Shown: piece by piece, positions 1 to 9,619 of the stretch
How the letters are laid out: each line of letters opens with the position of its first letter
How positions within the stretch are numbered: the stretch's first letter is position 1
Source of the DNA: Flavobacterium aquiphilum
GTDB lineage: Bacteria; Bacteroidota; Bacteroidia; Flavobacteriales; Flavobacteriaceae
Assembly (NCBI RefSeq): GCF_027111335.1
Contig: NZ_CP114288.1
Span: 2,232,001 to 2,296,000 of the forward strand
Reading direction: 5' to 3'
Length of the DNA: 64,000 nt
Notes under the pieces: generated by a model
The model's database searches: none
Told to the model about the DNA's origin: nothing
What the model saw: the letters and a program-made list of their open reading frames with translations, nothing else
Program-made: the position numbers and the translations under genes

Positions 1-1154
1 TCGACTTGCGTCTTGACCCAATGTCATTGCAACGTATCAAAGAAGCTGCTGAGAAAGCAAAAATTGAATTGTCTTCTTCTGCAGAGACTGAAATCAACTT
101 GCCTTACGTAACTGCTACTGCTTCTGGACCAAAACACTTAGTTAAAAAATTATCAAGAGCTAAATTTGAGCAATTGACTGACTCATTAGTAAAACGTTCT
201 ATGGCTCCTGTGGCTAAAGCGTTGAAAAATGCTGGTTTATCAGTTTCTGACATTGACGAAGTTATCTTGGTTGGAGGTTCTACTCGTATTCCAAAAATCG
301 TTGACGAAGTTGAGAAATTCTTCGGTAAAAAAGCATCTAAAGGTGTTAACCCTGATGAAGTTGTTGCTATTGGAGCTGCTATTCAAGGTGGAGTTCTTTC
401 CGGAGATGTAAAAGATGTATTGTTACTTGACGTTACTCCATTGTCTTTGGGTATCGAAACTATGGGTGGTGTAATGACTGTTCTTATCGAAGCTAACACT
501 ACTATCCCAACTAAAAAATCTCAAGTTTTCTCTACTGCTGCTGATTCTCAACCATCTGTTGAAATCCACGTATTGCAAGGAGCTAGAGCAATGGCTGCTG
601 ATAACAAAACTATCGGTCGTTTCCACTTAGACGGTATCCCACCAGCACCAAGAGGAGTTCCTCAAATCGAAGTAACTTTTGATATTGATGCTAATGGTAT
701 CATCAAAGTTTCTGCAACTGACAAAGGAACTGGAAAATCTCACGATATCCGTATCGAAGCTTCTTCTGGATTGACTGCTGAAGAAATCGAAAGAATGAAA
801 AAAGACGCTGAAGCTAACGCTGATGCTGACAAAGCTGCAAGAGAAAGAGCTGAAAAATTGAACGAAGCTGACGGAATGATCTTCCAAACTGAGTCTCAAT
901 TGAAAGAGCTTGGAGCTAAATTATCTGATGATAACAAAGTAGCTATCGAGTATGCATTAACTGAATTGAGAATGGCTCACCAATCTCAAGACATTCCTGC
1001 AATTCAAACTGCTCTTGACAACATTAACGCTGCTTGGAAAAAAGCTACTGAAGAAATGTATGCTCAAGGAGAACAAGGTCAAGCTGCTGCTGAGCCACAA
1101 GCTCAATCGCAAGGAGACAATGTTGAAGACGTTGAATTCGAAGAAGTAAAATAA
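1..1154 (+). CDS. dnaK: Chaperone DnaK (Hsp70), C-terminal part, 5' truncated by window edge
   Basis: ATP-dependent cytoplasmic Hsp70 chaperone that works with DnaJ and GrpE. The reading frame is open at base 1 (first full codon at 3), so the gene begins outside the window. What remains covers the end of the ATPase domain, with the signature around [10 protein letters not shown] (about residues 88-97 of the visible part), then the substrate-binding beta-sandwich ([12 protein letters not shown] onward) and the alpha-helical lid. The Ala/Gln-rich linker and acidic DVEFEEVK tail are typical of Bacteroidota DnaK. Many codons end in C or T, as in highly expressed genes here. A strong terminator follows directly. 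Confidence 0.98.
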   Translation, partial: DLRLDPMSLQRIKEAAEKAKIELSSSAETEINLPYVTATASGPKHLVKKLSRAKFEQLTDSLVKRSMAPVAKALKNAGLSVSDIDEVILVGGSTRIPKIVDEVEKFFGKKASKGVNPDEVVAIGAAIQGGVLSGDVKDVLLLDVTPLSLGIETMGGVMTVLIEANTTIPTKKSQVFSTAADSQPSVEIHVLQGARAMAADNKTIGRFHLDGIPPAPRGVPQIEVTFDIDANGIIKVSATDKGTGKSHDIRIEASSGLTAEEIERMKKDAEANADADKAARERAEKLNEADGMIFQTESQLKELGAKLSDDNKVAIEYALTELRMAHQSQDIPAIQTALDNINAAWKKATEEMYAQGEQGQAAAEPQAQSQGDNVEDVEFEEVK

Positions 1155-1198
1155 TCTTTTTTAGATAAAAGATAATAGACTTTTAGATTATAGTAAAA

Positions 1199-1227
1199 AC
1201 CGAGCCATTTCTGGCTCGGTTTTTTTG
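1199..1227 (+). terminator. Rho-independent terminator of dnaK
   Basis: A 7-bp stem, CCGAGCC (1200-1206) with GGCTCGG (1213-1219), has a 6-nt loop and is followed by seven T. It lies 45 bp after the dnaK stop. Confidence 0.9.
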
Positions 1228-1306
1228 TTGGATGGGATTGTGATAAGGAAAAGATTTGTATCGTGGCATTGTAAAGATGTATGGAAGTGCGGTAGAGACA
1301 CACACG

Positions 1307-1334
1307 GTAGAGATGCACTGCAGTGCGTCTTTAC
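1307..1334. repeat. 28-bp palindromic repeat, copy 1 (intergenic)
   Basis: Arms GTAGAGATGCACTG (1307-1320) and CAGTGCGTCTTTAC (1321-1334) are inverted copies meeting at CTGCAG. The two differences from perfect symmetry are both G-U compatible, so an RNA hairpin would be kept. A nearly identical copy lies inside the YggS coding sequence at 54370-54397. Partial copies surround this one: TTGTAAAGATG near 1270 and ATGCATCTACA near 1358. Confidence 0.8.
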
Positions 1335-1393
1335 AACGCAGATGTGTTTTGACAAATGCATCTACAAATTATTCATCTTTATTTAATAATGTA

Positions 1394-1422
1394 AACCGAG
1401 CCGGAAATGGTTCGGTTTTTTT
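1394..1422 (+). terminator. Terminator-like hairpin resembling the dnaK terminator
   Basis: CCGAGCC (1396-1402) pairs with GGTTCGG (1409-1415), including one G-U pair, over a 6-nt loop and is followed by a T run. The stem is almost the same as at 1199-1227 and 2072-2100. Confidence 0.75.
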
Positions 1423-1520
1423 GTTTGTATGATTGAATTTAATACCATATTTTTTTGTGTTATTTTTCTTTTTTTTTAAAAATAATAGTTTTTTTTGTTA
1501 AAATAAAACAAAGAATTATT

Positions 1521-2051
1521 ATGAAAAAAATCATTGGAATTGGGTTATTAGTTATGTCATTAGTTTTTTTTGGATGTAGTAAAGATGAAGATTCAGAAAG
1601 TGCGACAGGTTCAATAACTGCTACTATTAATGGGACTCCTTGGGTAGGGACAAAAATCATTAATGTATCACTTATACAATCAACAACTTTAAAAGAACAA
1701 CGTTTTGATATTAGTGCTCAGGATGGAAAACAGATGTTAGCATTGGCTGTCTCAAGTGAGTTGACAACAACAAAAGGAATGCCTGTTCGTTCTTATTCTT
1801 ATGAGGATGATGTAGCCTTATTTATAAATACTTATATAGATGGAGCAAATACTTATACAGAACATTCCCCTGTAAGTGGTGAATTGATAATTAAATCTAT
1901 TGATACCGATAAGAAAACTATTTCAGGAACATTTAGTTTTAAAAGTGAAAAAGTAGGGGTTTTACAAACAGCGATTGTAACCCCAGATATTGTAAATGTC
2001 ACTAACGGCGTTTTTACAAATTTGACTTATACTGTCATATCTGAAAAGTAA
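1521..2051 (+). CDS. Small secreted lipoprotein, DUF6252-like
   Basis: A 176-residue lipoprotein of unknown function. The start at 1521 is chosen because it gives a clean lipoprotein signal: MKK, a hydrophobic core, and a lipobox ending FFGC with the lipidated Cys at residue 19, followed by KDEDSES, an acidic stretch often linked to surface export in Bacteroidota. An in-frame upstream extension to 1455 would add a second hydrophobic segment and is rejected. The mature part begins with SITATINGTPW, which resembles the DUF6252 family of small Bacteroidota lipoproteins; that assignment is from memory. It stands alone between two terminators. Confidence 0.75.
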   Translation: MKKIIGIGLLVMSLVFFGCSKDEDSESATGSITATINGTPWVGTKIINVSLIQSTTLKEQRFDISAQDGKQMLALAVSSELTTTKGMPVRSYSYEDDVALFINTYIDGANTYTEHSPVSGELIIKSIDTDKKTISGTFSFKSEKVGVLQTAIVTPDIVNVTNGVFTNLTYTVISEK

Positions 2052-2071
2052 AATATATTTTAAATAATAAT

Positions 2072-2100
2072 AACCGGGTCAGAAATGGCTCGGTTTTTTT
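2072..2100 (+). terminator. Terminator of the small lipoprotein gene
   Basis: CCGGGTC (2074-2080) pairs with GGCTCGG (2087-2093), with two G-U pairs, loop AGAAAT and a T run. It belongs to the same stem family as the two hairpins after dnaK. Confidence 0.85.
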
Positions 2101-2157
2101 GTGAGGTAAAGCTAGGGTCTTGTAATTTTTTTGTAATATTACTTTACAAATAATTTT

Positions 2158-3228
2158 ATGAGAAAGATCAAATACAGAAAAGGGAAACGAGTGCAGGCCT
2201 ATTCATTCGAATATACGGGACAACACAAAGACAAAAAGGTTGAAATGCAATTGTTTGTTTATGACGATTGCTCTGTAAATGTATATGAGAATGCGCATAT
2301 TGAGTCTTTGGAAAAACATATTGATTTGAATAAGAAAAATTGGTTAAATATTCACGGATTGACTGATGTTGATTTGCTTAAAAAAATAGCCGGACATTTC
2401 AATATAGCCGATTATATGTTGGCCGATATTTTGAATACAACCAAAAGGACCAAAGTAGAAGAGGAAAAAGATGTTTTGTTTTTTAATATAAAATCAATGT
2501 TACCAACCGAAGGTTCAGATGAAATTAGGGTGGAGCAAATCAGTTTTTTGTTGAAAAAAGGGATTTTGATTTCGTTTCAGGAAAAAAGAAGTGATTTTTT
2601 TACGCACATTCGGGAGCGAATTAGAACTAATTCGGGGGTTGTAAGAAATAAGAAGGCAGATTATTTATTGTTTGTATTATTGGATGCCATTATTGGGAAT
2701 TTTTATATAACACTCGAAAATGAAGAAGACAAGGTAGAGGAGTTAATAAATTTTACAAAAATGAGCGCTGATCCTATTATTTTGGAAAAAATTGAAAAAC
2801 ACAGGGATAATTTCAATTTTTTGAAACGCTCAATTATTCCGCTACGGGATTCTTTGTATGAAATAAAAAGCATTAAAGAAGACGATGTTTTTAATGAAAT
2901 AGAACCCGATAATTTTAGTTTTTTTACCCGTTTACATCAAAAATGCCTGGAACTTCTGGAACAAATCGAGGCAGATATGGGAGCCTTGGAAAGTGCTTCC
3001 AATTTCTTTTTTGCAGCCCAGGCCCATAAGATGAACGAGATTATGAAAACGCTGACAGTTATCTCGGTGATATTCATTCCGTTGACTTTTATTGTAGGGG
3101 TTTACGGGATGAATTTTGATAATATGCCAGAGCTTAGATTTCGCAATGGTTATTTTTTGGTAGTTGGTTTTATGTTCTTGGTGGTAATTGGGATGGTTTT
3201 TTATTTTAAAAGACGGAGATGGTTTTGA
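2158..3228 (+). CDS. corA: Magnesium/cobalt transporter CorA
   Basis: CorA-family divalent cation channel of the inner membrane, a pentamer in characterised members, taking up Mg2+. The 356-residue protein has the usual layout: a long cytoplasmic N-terminal domain (about 1-290) and two C-terminal membrane helices, the first ending in the diagnostic YGMNF motif and followed by the short periplasmic loop DNMPEL. The second helix is followed by a basic tail (KRRRWF). Monocistronic by layout; upstream is a terminator, downstream a tandem repeat and pta. Confidence 0.95.
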   Translation: MRKIKYRKGKRVQAYSFEYTGQHKDKKVEMQLFVYDDCSVNVYENAHIESLEKHIDLNKKNWLNIHGLTDVDLLKKIAGHFNIADYMLADILNTTKRTKVEEEKDVLFFNIKSMLPTEGSDEIRVEQISFLLKKGILISFQEKRSDFFTHIRERIRTNSGVVRNKKADYLLFVLLDAIIGNFYITLENEEDKVEELINFTKMSADPIILEKIEKHRDNFNFLKRSIIPLRDSLYEIKSIKEDDVFNEIEPDNFSFFTRLHQKCLELLEQIEADMGALESASNFFFAAQAHKMNEIMKTLTVISVIFIPLTFIVGVYGMNFDNMPELRFRNGYFLVVGFMFLVVIGMVFYFKRRRWF

Positions 3229-3230
3229 TT

Positions 3231-3272
3231 TAAGTGTGTAAATCACATTTTTAAGTGTGTAAATTACATTTT
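3231..3272. repeat. Two tandem 21-bp repeats upstream of pta
   Basis: Units 3231-3251 and 3252-3272 begin TAAGTGTGTAAAT and differ at one base. Each contains a short inverted arrangement (TGTG..CACA in the first, TGTAA.TTACA in the second), as a double operator would. They lie between the corA stop and the pta start. No regulator can be named from sequence. Confidence 0.7.
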
Positions 3273-3370
3273 TGCAAATGAAACCTGATTTTGGTCATAT
3301 TTATAAGGGAATTAAAGGTATAATTTTGCATGAAAGTTTAGAAAACATAAAAATTTTAAAAAATAGGAAT

Positions 3371-5464
3371 ATGAAAAAAGCTATTTATATTGCAACTATT
3401 GAAGAGAATTGCGGTAAAACAATAATTACCTTGGGATTATTGAGAATGTTACTGGGAAGAACTGCAAAGGTTGGATATTTCAGGCCTGTGATTGAAGATT
3501 ATGAAGAGGGGAAAAAAGATACCCATATTGAGATGGTACTTTCACATTTTGATTTGGATATTAAATATGAAGATGCTTATGCCATAACAAAAAGTAAATT
3601 AATCAAGAAAAAAAACAATGGAAAACTAGGCGACGTTGTTGATTTGATTATTGAAAAATATAAAAAACTGGAAGACCGTTTTGACTTTATTTTGGTCGAA
3701 GGAACCAGTTTTACAGGAGAAGGTACGGTTATCGAACTTGATATGAATGTTTTGATTGCCAAAAACCTTGGAGTTCCAACCATTATCGTGGGATCCGGAG
3801 AAGGTAAAACTTTGGATGAATTAGTCGATAATTTGAATTTGGCTTATAATTCATTTAAAATAAAAGAAGTTGAAGTTTTGGCAGTTATTGCCAATAAAGT
3901 ACAACCTCAGAATTTGGAATTGGTATCAAGTGCGTTGCAAAAAAGCTTGCCGCCATCAGTTCTTATCAATTCCATTCCATTAATTGGTAGCTTGAACAAT
4001 CCTACGATACAAGAAATCATTGAAGCATTGGATGCCAAAGTATTGTTTGGTCAAGAGTATTTAAACAATCAAATTGGAAGTTATAGTATTGGTGCTATGC
4101 AATTACGTAACTATTTGCTTCACCTTAAGGATAACGCCCTTGTTATTGTTCCAGGGGACAGAGCCGATATTATTCTTGGGGCATTGCAGGCAAATGAGTC
4201 TGTTAATTATCCAACAGTTTCAGGGATTGTTTTGACAGGGAATATTGTTCCGGAAGATAGTATTTTGAAACTAATAGAAGGGCTTTCGTCCGTAGTGCCA
4301 ATCATAACGGTAGAAAGAGGCACTTATCATATTGCCAATGAAATAGGTAATATTAAACCGAAAATTTATGCTCAAAACACTCAAAAAATTGAAACTTCGA
4401 TCAATACTTTTGATAAATACGTTGACTTAGATGTGTTAATTGATAAGTTTAACGCCTTTAAAGCAGAAGGAATGACTCCTAAGATGTTCCAATACAATAT
4501 GGTGAAAAGAGCCAAAGCGCACAGAAAGCATATTGTTTTGCCGGAAGGAAATGACGAAAGGATTATTATTGCTGCCGCTCGTTTGCAGGCAATGGATGTA
4601 GTTGATATTTCTATTATTGGAAATAAAAAACAAATAGAAAGCAAAGTAGCCGAATTAGGTTTGGAATTTGACTTTAATAAAGTGCCTATCATTAATCCGA
4701 TAGAATCTGAACATTATGACGATTATGTAAATACTTATTATGAGTTACGTAAAGCGAAAAATGTTACTCCAGCAATGGCAAGGGATTTAATGGAAGACGT
4801 TTCGTATTTCGGTACCATGATGGTATACAAAGGACATGCTGACGGGATGGTTTCGGGAGCTGCGCATACAACGCAACATACTATTTTACCAGCGCTACAG
4901 TTCATTAAAACGAAACCAAATTCGTCAGTAGTATCCTCCGTGTTTTTCATGTGCTTGGAAGACCGTGTTTCTGTTTTTGGAGATTGTGCGATCAATCCGA
5001 ACCCAACTGCAGAACAACTTGCAGAAATAGCAATTTCATCTGCTGATTCGAGTATTTCTTTCGGAATTGAGCCAAAAATCGCTATGTTGTCTTACTCATC
5101 TGGTACATCAGGAAAAGGAGATGAGGTAGAAAAAGTAAGAACTGCAACTGAAATTGTAAAACAAAAACGTCCTGACCTTAAAATTGAAGGACCAATTCAA
5201 TATGATGCTGCGGTTGATCCAGAAGTTGGACAAAGTAAAATGCCAAATTCTGAAGTGGCTGGTCATGCCAGTGTATTGATTTTCCCTGACTTGAATACAG
5301 GTAACAATACATATAAGGCAGTTCAAAGAGAAACCGGGGCATTGGCAATCGGACCAATGTTACAAGGTTTGAACAAGCCTGTAAATGATTTGAGCCGTGG
5401 TTGTACAATTGATGATATTATAAACACAGTAGTTATCACAGCAATACAAGCGCAGGAATTTTAA
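3371..5464 (+). CDS. pta: Phosphate acetyltransferase, long form
   Basis: Interconverts acetyl-CoA and acetyl phosphate, the first step of acetate formation or the reverse of its uptake. The 697-residue protein has the long architecture: an N-terminal BioD-like P-loop domain (ENCGKT near residue 12), a central DRTGG domain (about 200-330) and the C-terminal PTA domain (about 360-697), with motifs such as GMVSGAAHTT and SYSSGTSGKG. Start 3371 is preferred over an in-frame start 99 bp upstream because it begins directly with the P-loop strand MKKAIYIAT. It is followed 47 bp later by ackA, so the two are probably co-transcribed. Confidence 0.95.
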   Translation: MKKAIYIATIEENCGKTIITLGLLRMLLGRTAKVGYFRPVIEDYEEGKKDTHIEMVLSHFDLDIKYEDAYAITKSKLIKKKNNGKLGDVVDLIIEKYKKLEDRFDFILVEGTSFTGEGTVIELDMNVLIAKNLGVPTIIVGSGEGKTLDELVDNLNLAYNSFKIKEVEVLAVIANKVQPQNLELVSSALQKSLPPSVLINSIPLIGSLNNPTIQEIIEALDAKVLFGQEYLNNQIGSYSIGAMQLRNYLLHLKDNALVIVPGDRADIILGALQANESVNYPTVSGIVLTGNIVPEDSILKLIEGLSSVVPIITVERGTYHIANEIGNIKPKIYAQNTQKIETSINTFDKYVDLDVLIDKFNAFKAEGMTPKMFQYNMVKRAKAHRKHIVLPEGNDERIIIAAARLQAMDVVDISIIGNKKQIESKVAELGLEFDFNKVPIINPIESEHYDDYVNTYYELRKAKNVTPAMARDLMEDVSYFGTMMVYKGHADGMVSGAAHTTQHTILPALQFIKTKPNSSVVSSVFFMCLEDRVSVFGDCAINPNPTAEQLAEIAISSADSSISFGIEPKIAMLSYSSGTSGKGDEVEKVRTATEIVKQKRPDLKIEGPIQYDAAVDPEVGQSKMPNSEVAGHASVLIFPDLNTGNNTYKAVQRETGALAIGPMLQGLNKPVNDLSRGCTIDDIINTVVITAIQAQEF

Positions 5465-5511
5465 CAATAATGAGTATTTACCAATGTACTCATCAAATTA
5501 AATAAATAAAA

Positions 5512-6708
5512 ATGAAAGTAGTAGTTATAAACTCGGGGAGTTCTTCGATAAAATACCAATTGATTGAAATGCCTCAAGGCGATGTGATTTGTTCCGGAAT
5601 GGTGGATAGAATTGGCTTAGAGTCTTCAAATTTAACTTATGTGACCAATGCTGTCAAAGTTGAAGAAACATTACCAATTGCAAATCATAAAATAGGTTTG
5701 CAAAAGATTTCTCAATTGTTGATGGATGATACAGTAGGGGTTATAAAAAGTACCGAAGAAATTAAAGCCGTTGGACACAGAGTAGTGCATGGAGGAAGTT
5801 CTTTTTCGGAAACAACATTAATAACTAAGGAAGTAAAAGATGAAATAAGAAAATTATGTGAAATAGCTCCTTTGCACAATCCTGCACATTTAGAGGGAAT
5901 TATTGTTGCTGAAGAAATTTTTGTAGAAGCAAAACAGATAGTTGTTTTTGATACAGCTTTTCATCAAACAATGCCAGAAGAAGCTTATAAATATGCTATA
6001 CCGAATCAGTTTTTAACAGAAAATAAACTTAGGGTGTATGGCTTTCATGGAACATCGCATAAATATGTTTCAGAAAAAGCAATTCAATATCTAAAATCTG
6101 TAAATAAGCCGTATAAAAACATAATAACTTTGCATTTGGGCAATGGTTGCAGTATTACTGCTGTTAAAGATGGCAAATGTATTGATACCTCAATGGGCTT
6201 TACACCAATTAGCGGATTGATTATGGGAACCAGAAGTGGTGATATAGATGCGTCAGTGTTGTTTTATATGATGAAATCATTGAAGTACACTGTAGACGAA
6301 GTTAGCACTTTATTGCAAAAACAAAGCGGAATGCTTGGTTTGACAGGTTATAGTGACTTAAGAGATATTCAAACTCAGGCAAGCCAAGGAAATAAAGACT
6401 GTCAATTGGCTTTGGCTATGAATGCTTATAGAATAAAAAAATACATCGGTTCCTATACTGCTGCATTAAACGGTTTGGATGCTATTATTTTTACAGCCGG
6501 TATTGGAGAAAATTCAGCAGAGATAAGAAAGTTGGTTTGTACCGATATGGAATTCTTTGGAATTGAATTGGAGGATGCCAAAAACGAAATTCGTTCCAAA
6601 GAAATAAGAGAAATCAATACTGCAGATGCTAAAACAAAAGTTTTGGTTATCCCAACTAATGAAGAATTGGAAATAGCAAATCAGGTTTATGATTTGCTAT
6701 TAAATTAA
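5512..6708 (+). CDS. ackA: Acetate kinase
   Basis: Converts acetyl phosphate and ADP to acetate and ATP in the cytoplasm, completing the Pta-AckA pathway with the gene just upstream. The 398 residues match the family length. Family motifs are clear: NSGSSSIKY at the N-terminus, VFDTAFHQTMP, GFHGTSHKYV, the phosphate-binding HLGNGCSI, and GTRSGDIDAS. Near the C-terminus FTAGIGENSAEIR is the usual adenosine-binding region. Ends at a clear terminator. Confidence 0.97.
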   Translation: MKVVVINSGSSSIKYQLIEMPQGDVICSGMVDRIGLESSNLTYVTNAVKVEETLPIANHKIGLQKISQLLMDDTVGVIKSTEEIKAVGHRVVHGGSSFSETTLITKEVKDEIRKLCEIAPLHNPAHLEGIIVAEEIFVEAKQIVVFDTAFHQTMPEEAYKYAIPNQFLTENKLRVYGFHGTSHKYVSEKAIQYLKSVNKPYKNIITLHLGNGCSITAVKDGKCIDTSMGFTPISGLIMGTRSGDIDASVLFYMMKSLKYTVDEVSTLLQKQSGMLGLTGYSDLRDIQTQASQGNKDCQLALAMNAYRIKKYIGSYTAALNGLDAIIFTAGIGENSAEIRKLVCTDMEFFGIELEDAKNEIRSKEIREINTADAKTKVLVIPTNEELEIANQVYDLLLN

Positions 6709-6729
6709 AAATGAAATAACTTAATCAAA

Positions 6730-6757
6730 AAGCCTCTGTGATAAGAGGCTTTTTTTG
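6730..6757 (+). terminator. Terminator of pta-ackA
   Basis: Perfect 8-bp stem AAGCCTCT/AGAGGCTT (6730-6737 and 6744-6751), loop GTGATA, followed by a T run. Confidence 0.92.
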
Positions 6758-6806
6758 TCGATTTTATTGAAGAAATGTAATTATATTTGATAAAAATCTT
6801 CTTCTT

Positions 6807-9551
6807 TTGAAAACGAAACTACTTCATATATTTTTTTTCTGTTTTTTGTCATCGCAATTATTTGCTCAAGAGTTACTTCCTTTTGTTGAAAATTATAACA
6901 AATCAAACTATCAGGGTGATAACCAAATTTGGAATGTTGTTCAAGGAAATGACAATGCGATGTATTTTGCCAATAATTACTATTTGCTTAGGTATGACGG
7001 CGTAAAATGGGAGAAATATACGTTGCCCTACAAAACAATTATTCGATCTATAATGGTAGATGGAGACCGAATTTACTCTGGTTCTTATCAGGAATTTGGT
7101 TATTGGTCCCGAAAAAACGCCAAGATGCATTATGTTTCTATTACAAAAGGGAAAAAAGTATTTGATGCAAAAGATAATGAGGAAATATGGAAAATATTTA
7201 AGTTTAACAACAAAATTTATTTTCAGTCTTTCAATAGTATTTTCGTGTTTGACGGTAAGTCAATAAAGAAAAAGCCATTTCCTTTTTTGATATCCTATTG
7301 TTTTGTTATTGATAATCAATTATTAATCGCTTCAGTTGAAAAAGGAATTTTTCGGTTGACTAACGGAAAAATCGAAAAAGTAAATGGATTGTCTCTTTTG
7401 GAAAATAATGTTATTCACGCCATCCAAAAGCATGAAAATAAGGTTTATTTTTTTACAAAAAAGAGCGGGGTTTATGTATTTGAGAACAATGTTTTGAGTC
7501 CCTGGAAGAGTAGTTTGAATGATATTTTGAAATCTGCCAATATTAATGTTGCGCAATTTATCCAAAACAATAAATTGGTTATCGGAACAGCCAATAAAGG
7601 TGTTTATATTCTCGATTTGAATGACGGTTCATATAAAAATATCAATCGAAATAATGTCTTGATGAACAACTCAATTCTTAGTATTGGTCAAGATAGTGAA
7701 AATGACTTGTGGCTAGGGCTAGATAACGGAATTACTCATATCGAAGTCAATTCTCCAATTTCAATATTTTATGACAGTTCTGGTATTTTAGGGTCTGTAT
7801 ATTCCGTAGCGAGCACTCCAAAGGGGTATTTAATGGCTTCTAATCATGGTATTTTTAAGTATGAAGACAAGCAACTGTCATTAATTCAAAATACACAAGG
7901 TCAGGCTTGGAATATTAGTAAAATTAAAGATCAGTATCTCATTGGCCACAACGAAGGAACCTACATTTACAAAAATGATGCGTTAAGTAAATTGAGTAAT
8001 ATTAACGGAGGCTGGAATTTGACTAAAAGTGGTATTAATAATTCGTACCTGCAAGCAACTTACAGCGGAGTTGTTGTTTATAATAATTCTAATGATTTAA
8101 AGCAAAAAACGGTAATTACGGGAATACAAAAACCAATCAAATATCTTGCACAAAACAGGAAAAATGAAATTTGGGCAGCAGACAATAACAGAGGTTTGTA
8201 CCGTATTCTTTATAATGATGACTATGTGACCACCAAAGTCGAAAATGTGACCCAACGCAGTAAAATTAACAATGACTTTGGGGTTAAGATATTTGAATTC
8301 CGTAACGAAATTCTCTTTCTAATAGACAATTCATGGTATACTTTTAATTCCATAGCAAATCAATTGGTGCCCAATGAACTATTTAATACAAATTTTAAAA
8401 ATGTCTCTGATATTGTTGCCATAGATGAAAATCATTTCATGGTACTTCAGGAAGGGCTTTTGTATCATATAAGTGCTCAAGGGACTAAATTCATCAAAAA
8501 CTGCATTCAGGAGAAATATTATAAAGGAAAAATCATCAATGGAAACTTGAAAGTGTTTAGGGATAAAAACAGTTATTTACTAAATCTGGATGATGGTTTT
8601 ATTTCAATGGAATTTAAATACGATGGGAAAAAGAATGTCAATGTTAAGATTGAAGCTTTCAATGACGATATTTTGGTTAAAAATAATTCAAAAATCAACC
8701 ATAATTCAGAGCTGAGGATAAATGTAATATCAGGAATTTATGGTGCGTCAAAACCGGATTTGTTTTATAAAATAAATGGGGACAAAGTTTTTTTTCCAGT
8801 CAAAGAGGGATTAATCCTTTTGAATAACCTTAATAGTGGTTCGAACGATGTCACTATTTACAGTAATGACGGGTTGAATTATAATAGAATAACCGGTTTT
8901 CAGTTTGTAGTGGCCAGAGCATGGTATTTTTCAAACTTGATGATTTTTGTATATCTGATTTTGATAGGACTCATCCTTTATCTTTATTATAAGTGGAATA
9001 AAATGAAATACATTCAGAAGCTCGAATTGCAAAAAGAGGAATTGAAACATCAGAAGGAAATTATGGAAATGGAGTTGAAAGCCGAAAATGAATTGAACAT
9101 TCAGGAGTACGAAAAGCATATTTTGGAATTGGAATTGCAAACAAAATCTTCAGAAGTCGCAGGGAAATCACTTTCAATAGCCAAGCAAAGCGAGATGATT
9201 GAGAATATTCAGAATATCCTTGATACAGAATCGGATTTCAATAAACTGAAGAGTGAGATCAAAAAAGCAATAAAAATCAATGCTGTCAATAAACATGAGT
9301 GGGAAGTTTTTGAAACCAATCTCAATCAGATTAACAACGAATTTATAACTGCCTTATCCAAGAAATATCCGCAATTGACTTCAAAGGATATTAAGCTGTG
9401 TGTTTACCTGAAAATGAATCTTTCCTCCAAAGAAATTGCTCCAATGATGAATATTTCTTTTAGAGGAGTGGAGCTACATCGTTATCGTTTAAGAAAGAAA
9501 TTGGGACTTGCACAAGATGAAACGCTTTCTAAATTTTTATTATCCATATAA
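6807..9551 (+). CDS. Membrane-spanning LuxR-type regulator with periplasmic propeller sensor
   Basis: Probable one-component transmembrane regulator of the PUL that follows. The 914-residue protein has a signal peptide (about 1-20, ending LFAQ), a large periplasmic region (about 20-710) with repeated propeller-like units (for example ENDLWLGLDNGITHIE and RKNEIWAADNNRGLYRI), a degenerate Y_Y_Y-like end, one membrane helix (about 712-732), a charged coiled coil (about 735-800) and a C-terminal LuxR-type helix-turn-helix (about 850-914; SSKEIAPMMNISFRGVELHRYRLRKKL). No kinase or receiver domain is present, so it is not a hybrid two-component system. The start is TTG at 6807; no ATG in frame gives an intact signal peptide. 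Binding of an oligosaccharide in the periplasm is inferred from position. Confidence 0.88.
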   Translation: MKTKLLHIFFFCFLSSQLFAQELLPFVENYNKSNYQGDNQIWNVVQGNDNAMYFANNYYLLRYDGVKWEKYTLPYKTIIRSIMVDGDRIYSGSYQEFGYWSRKNAKMHYVSITKGKKVFDAKDNEEIWKIFKFNNKIYFQSFNSIFVFDGKSIKKKPFPFLISYCFVIDNQLLIASVEKGIFRLTNGKIEKVNGLSLLENNVIHAIQKHENKVYFFTKKSGVYVFENNVLSPWKSSLNDILKSANINVAQFIQNNKLVIGTANKGVYILDLNDGSYKNINRNNVLMNNSILSIGQDSENDLWLGLDNGITHIEVNSPISIFYDSSGILGSVYSVASTPKGYLMASNHGIFKYEDKQLSLIQNTQGQAWNISKIKDQYLIGHNEGTYIYKNDALSKLSNINGGWNLTKSGINNSYLQATYSGVVVYNNSNDLKQKTVITGIQKPIKYLAQNRKNEIWAADNNRGLYRILYNDDYVTTKVENVTQRSKINNDFGVKIFEFRNEILFLIDNSWYTFNSIANQLVPNELFNTNFKNVSDIVAIDENHFMVLQEGLLYHISAQGTKFIKNCIQEKYYKGKIINGNLKVFRDKNSYLLNLDDGFISMEFKYDGKKNVNVKIEAFNDDILVKNNSKINHNSELRINVISGIYGASKPDLFYKINGDKVFFPVKEGLILLNNLNSGSNDVTIYSNDGLNYNRITGFQFVVARAWYFSNLMIFVYLILIGLILYLYYKWNKMKYIQKLELQKEELKHQKEIMEMELKAENELNIQEYEKHILELELQTKSSEVAGKSLSIAKQSEMIENIQNILDTESDFNKLKSEIKKAIKINAVNKHEWEVFETNLNQINNEFITALSKKYPQLTSKDIKLCVYLKMNLSSKEIAPMMNISFRGVELHRYRLRKKLGLAQDETLSKFLLSI

Positions 9552-9619
9552 AAAAGTGAATTTTTTTGTTAATATTGTGTTTATTTTATACTTTTTTTAT
9601 TGAATTATAATACATCATC

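Larger units (their letters stand above)
1155..1520. other. 366-bp intergenic region, dnaK to small lipoprotein gene
   Basis: No credible gene lies here. It holds two similar terminator hairpins (1199-1227 and 1394-1422), a palindromic repeat with degenerate partial copies between about 1265 and 1367, and an extremely T-rich stretch (about 1440-1500) just before the lipoprotein gene. Short reading frames in this stretch overlap the hairpins and have no protein-like features. Confidence 0.7.

Noticed and set aside
1455..1520. Upstream start for the small lipoprotein
   Set aside because: It adds a second hydrophobic stretch in front of a complete lipoprotein signal and comes from T-rich intergenic sequence.
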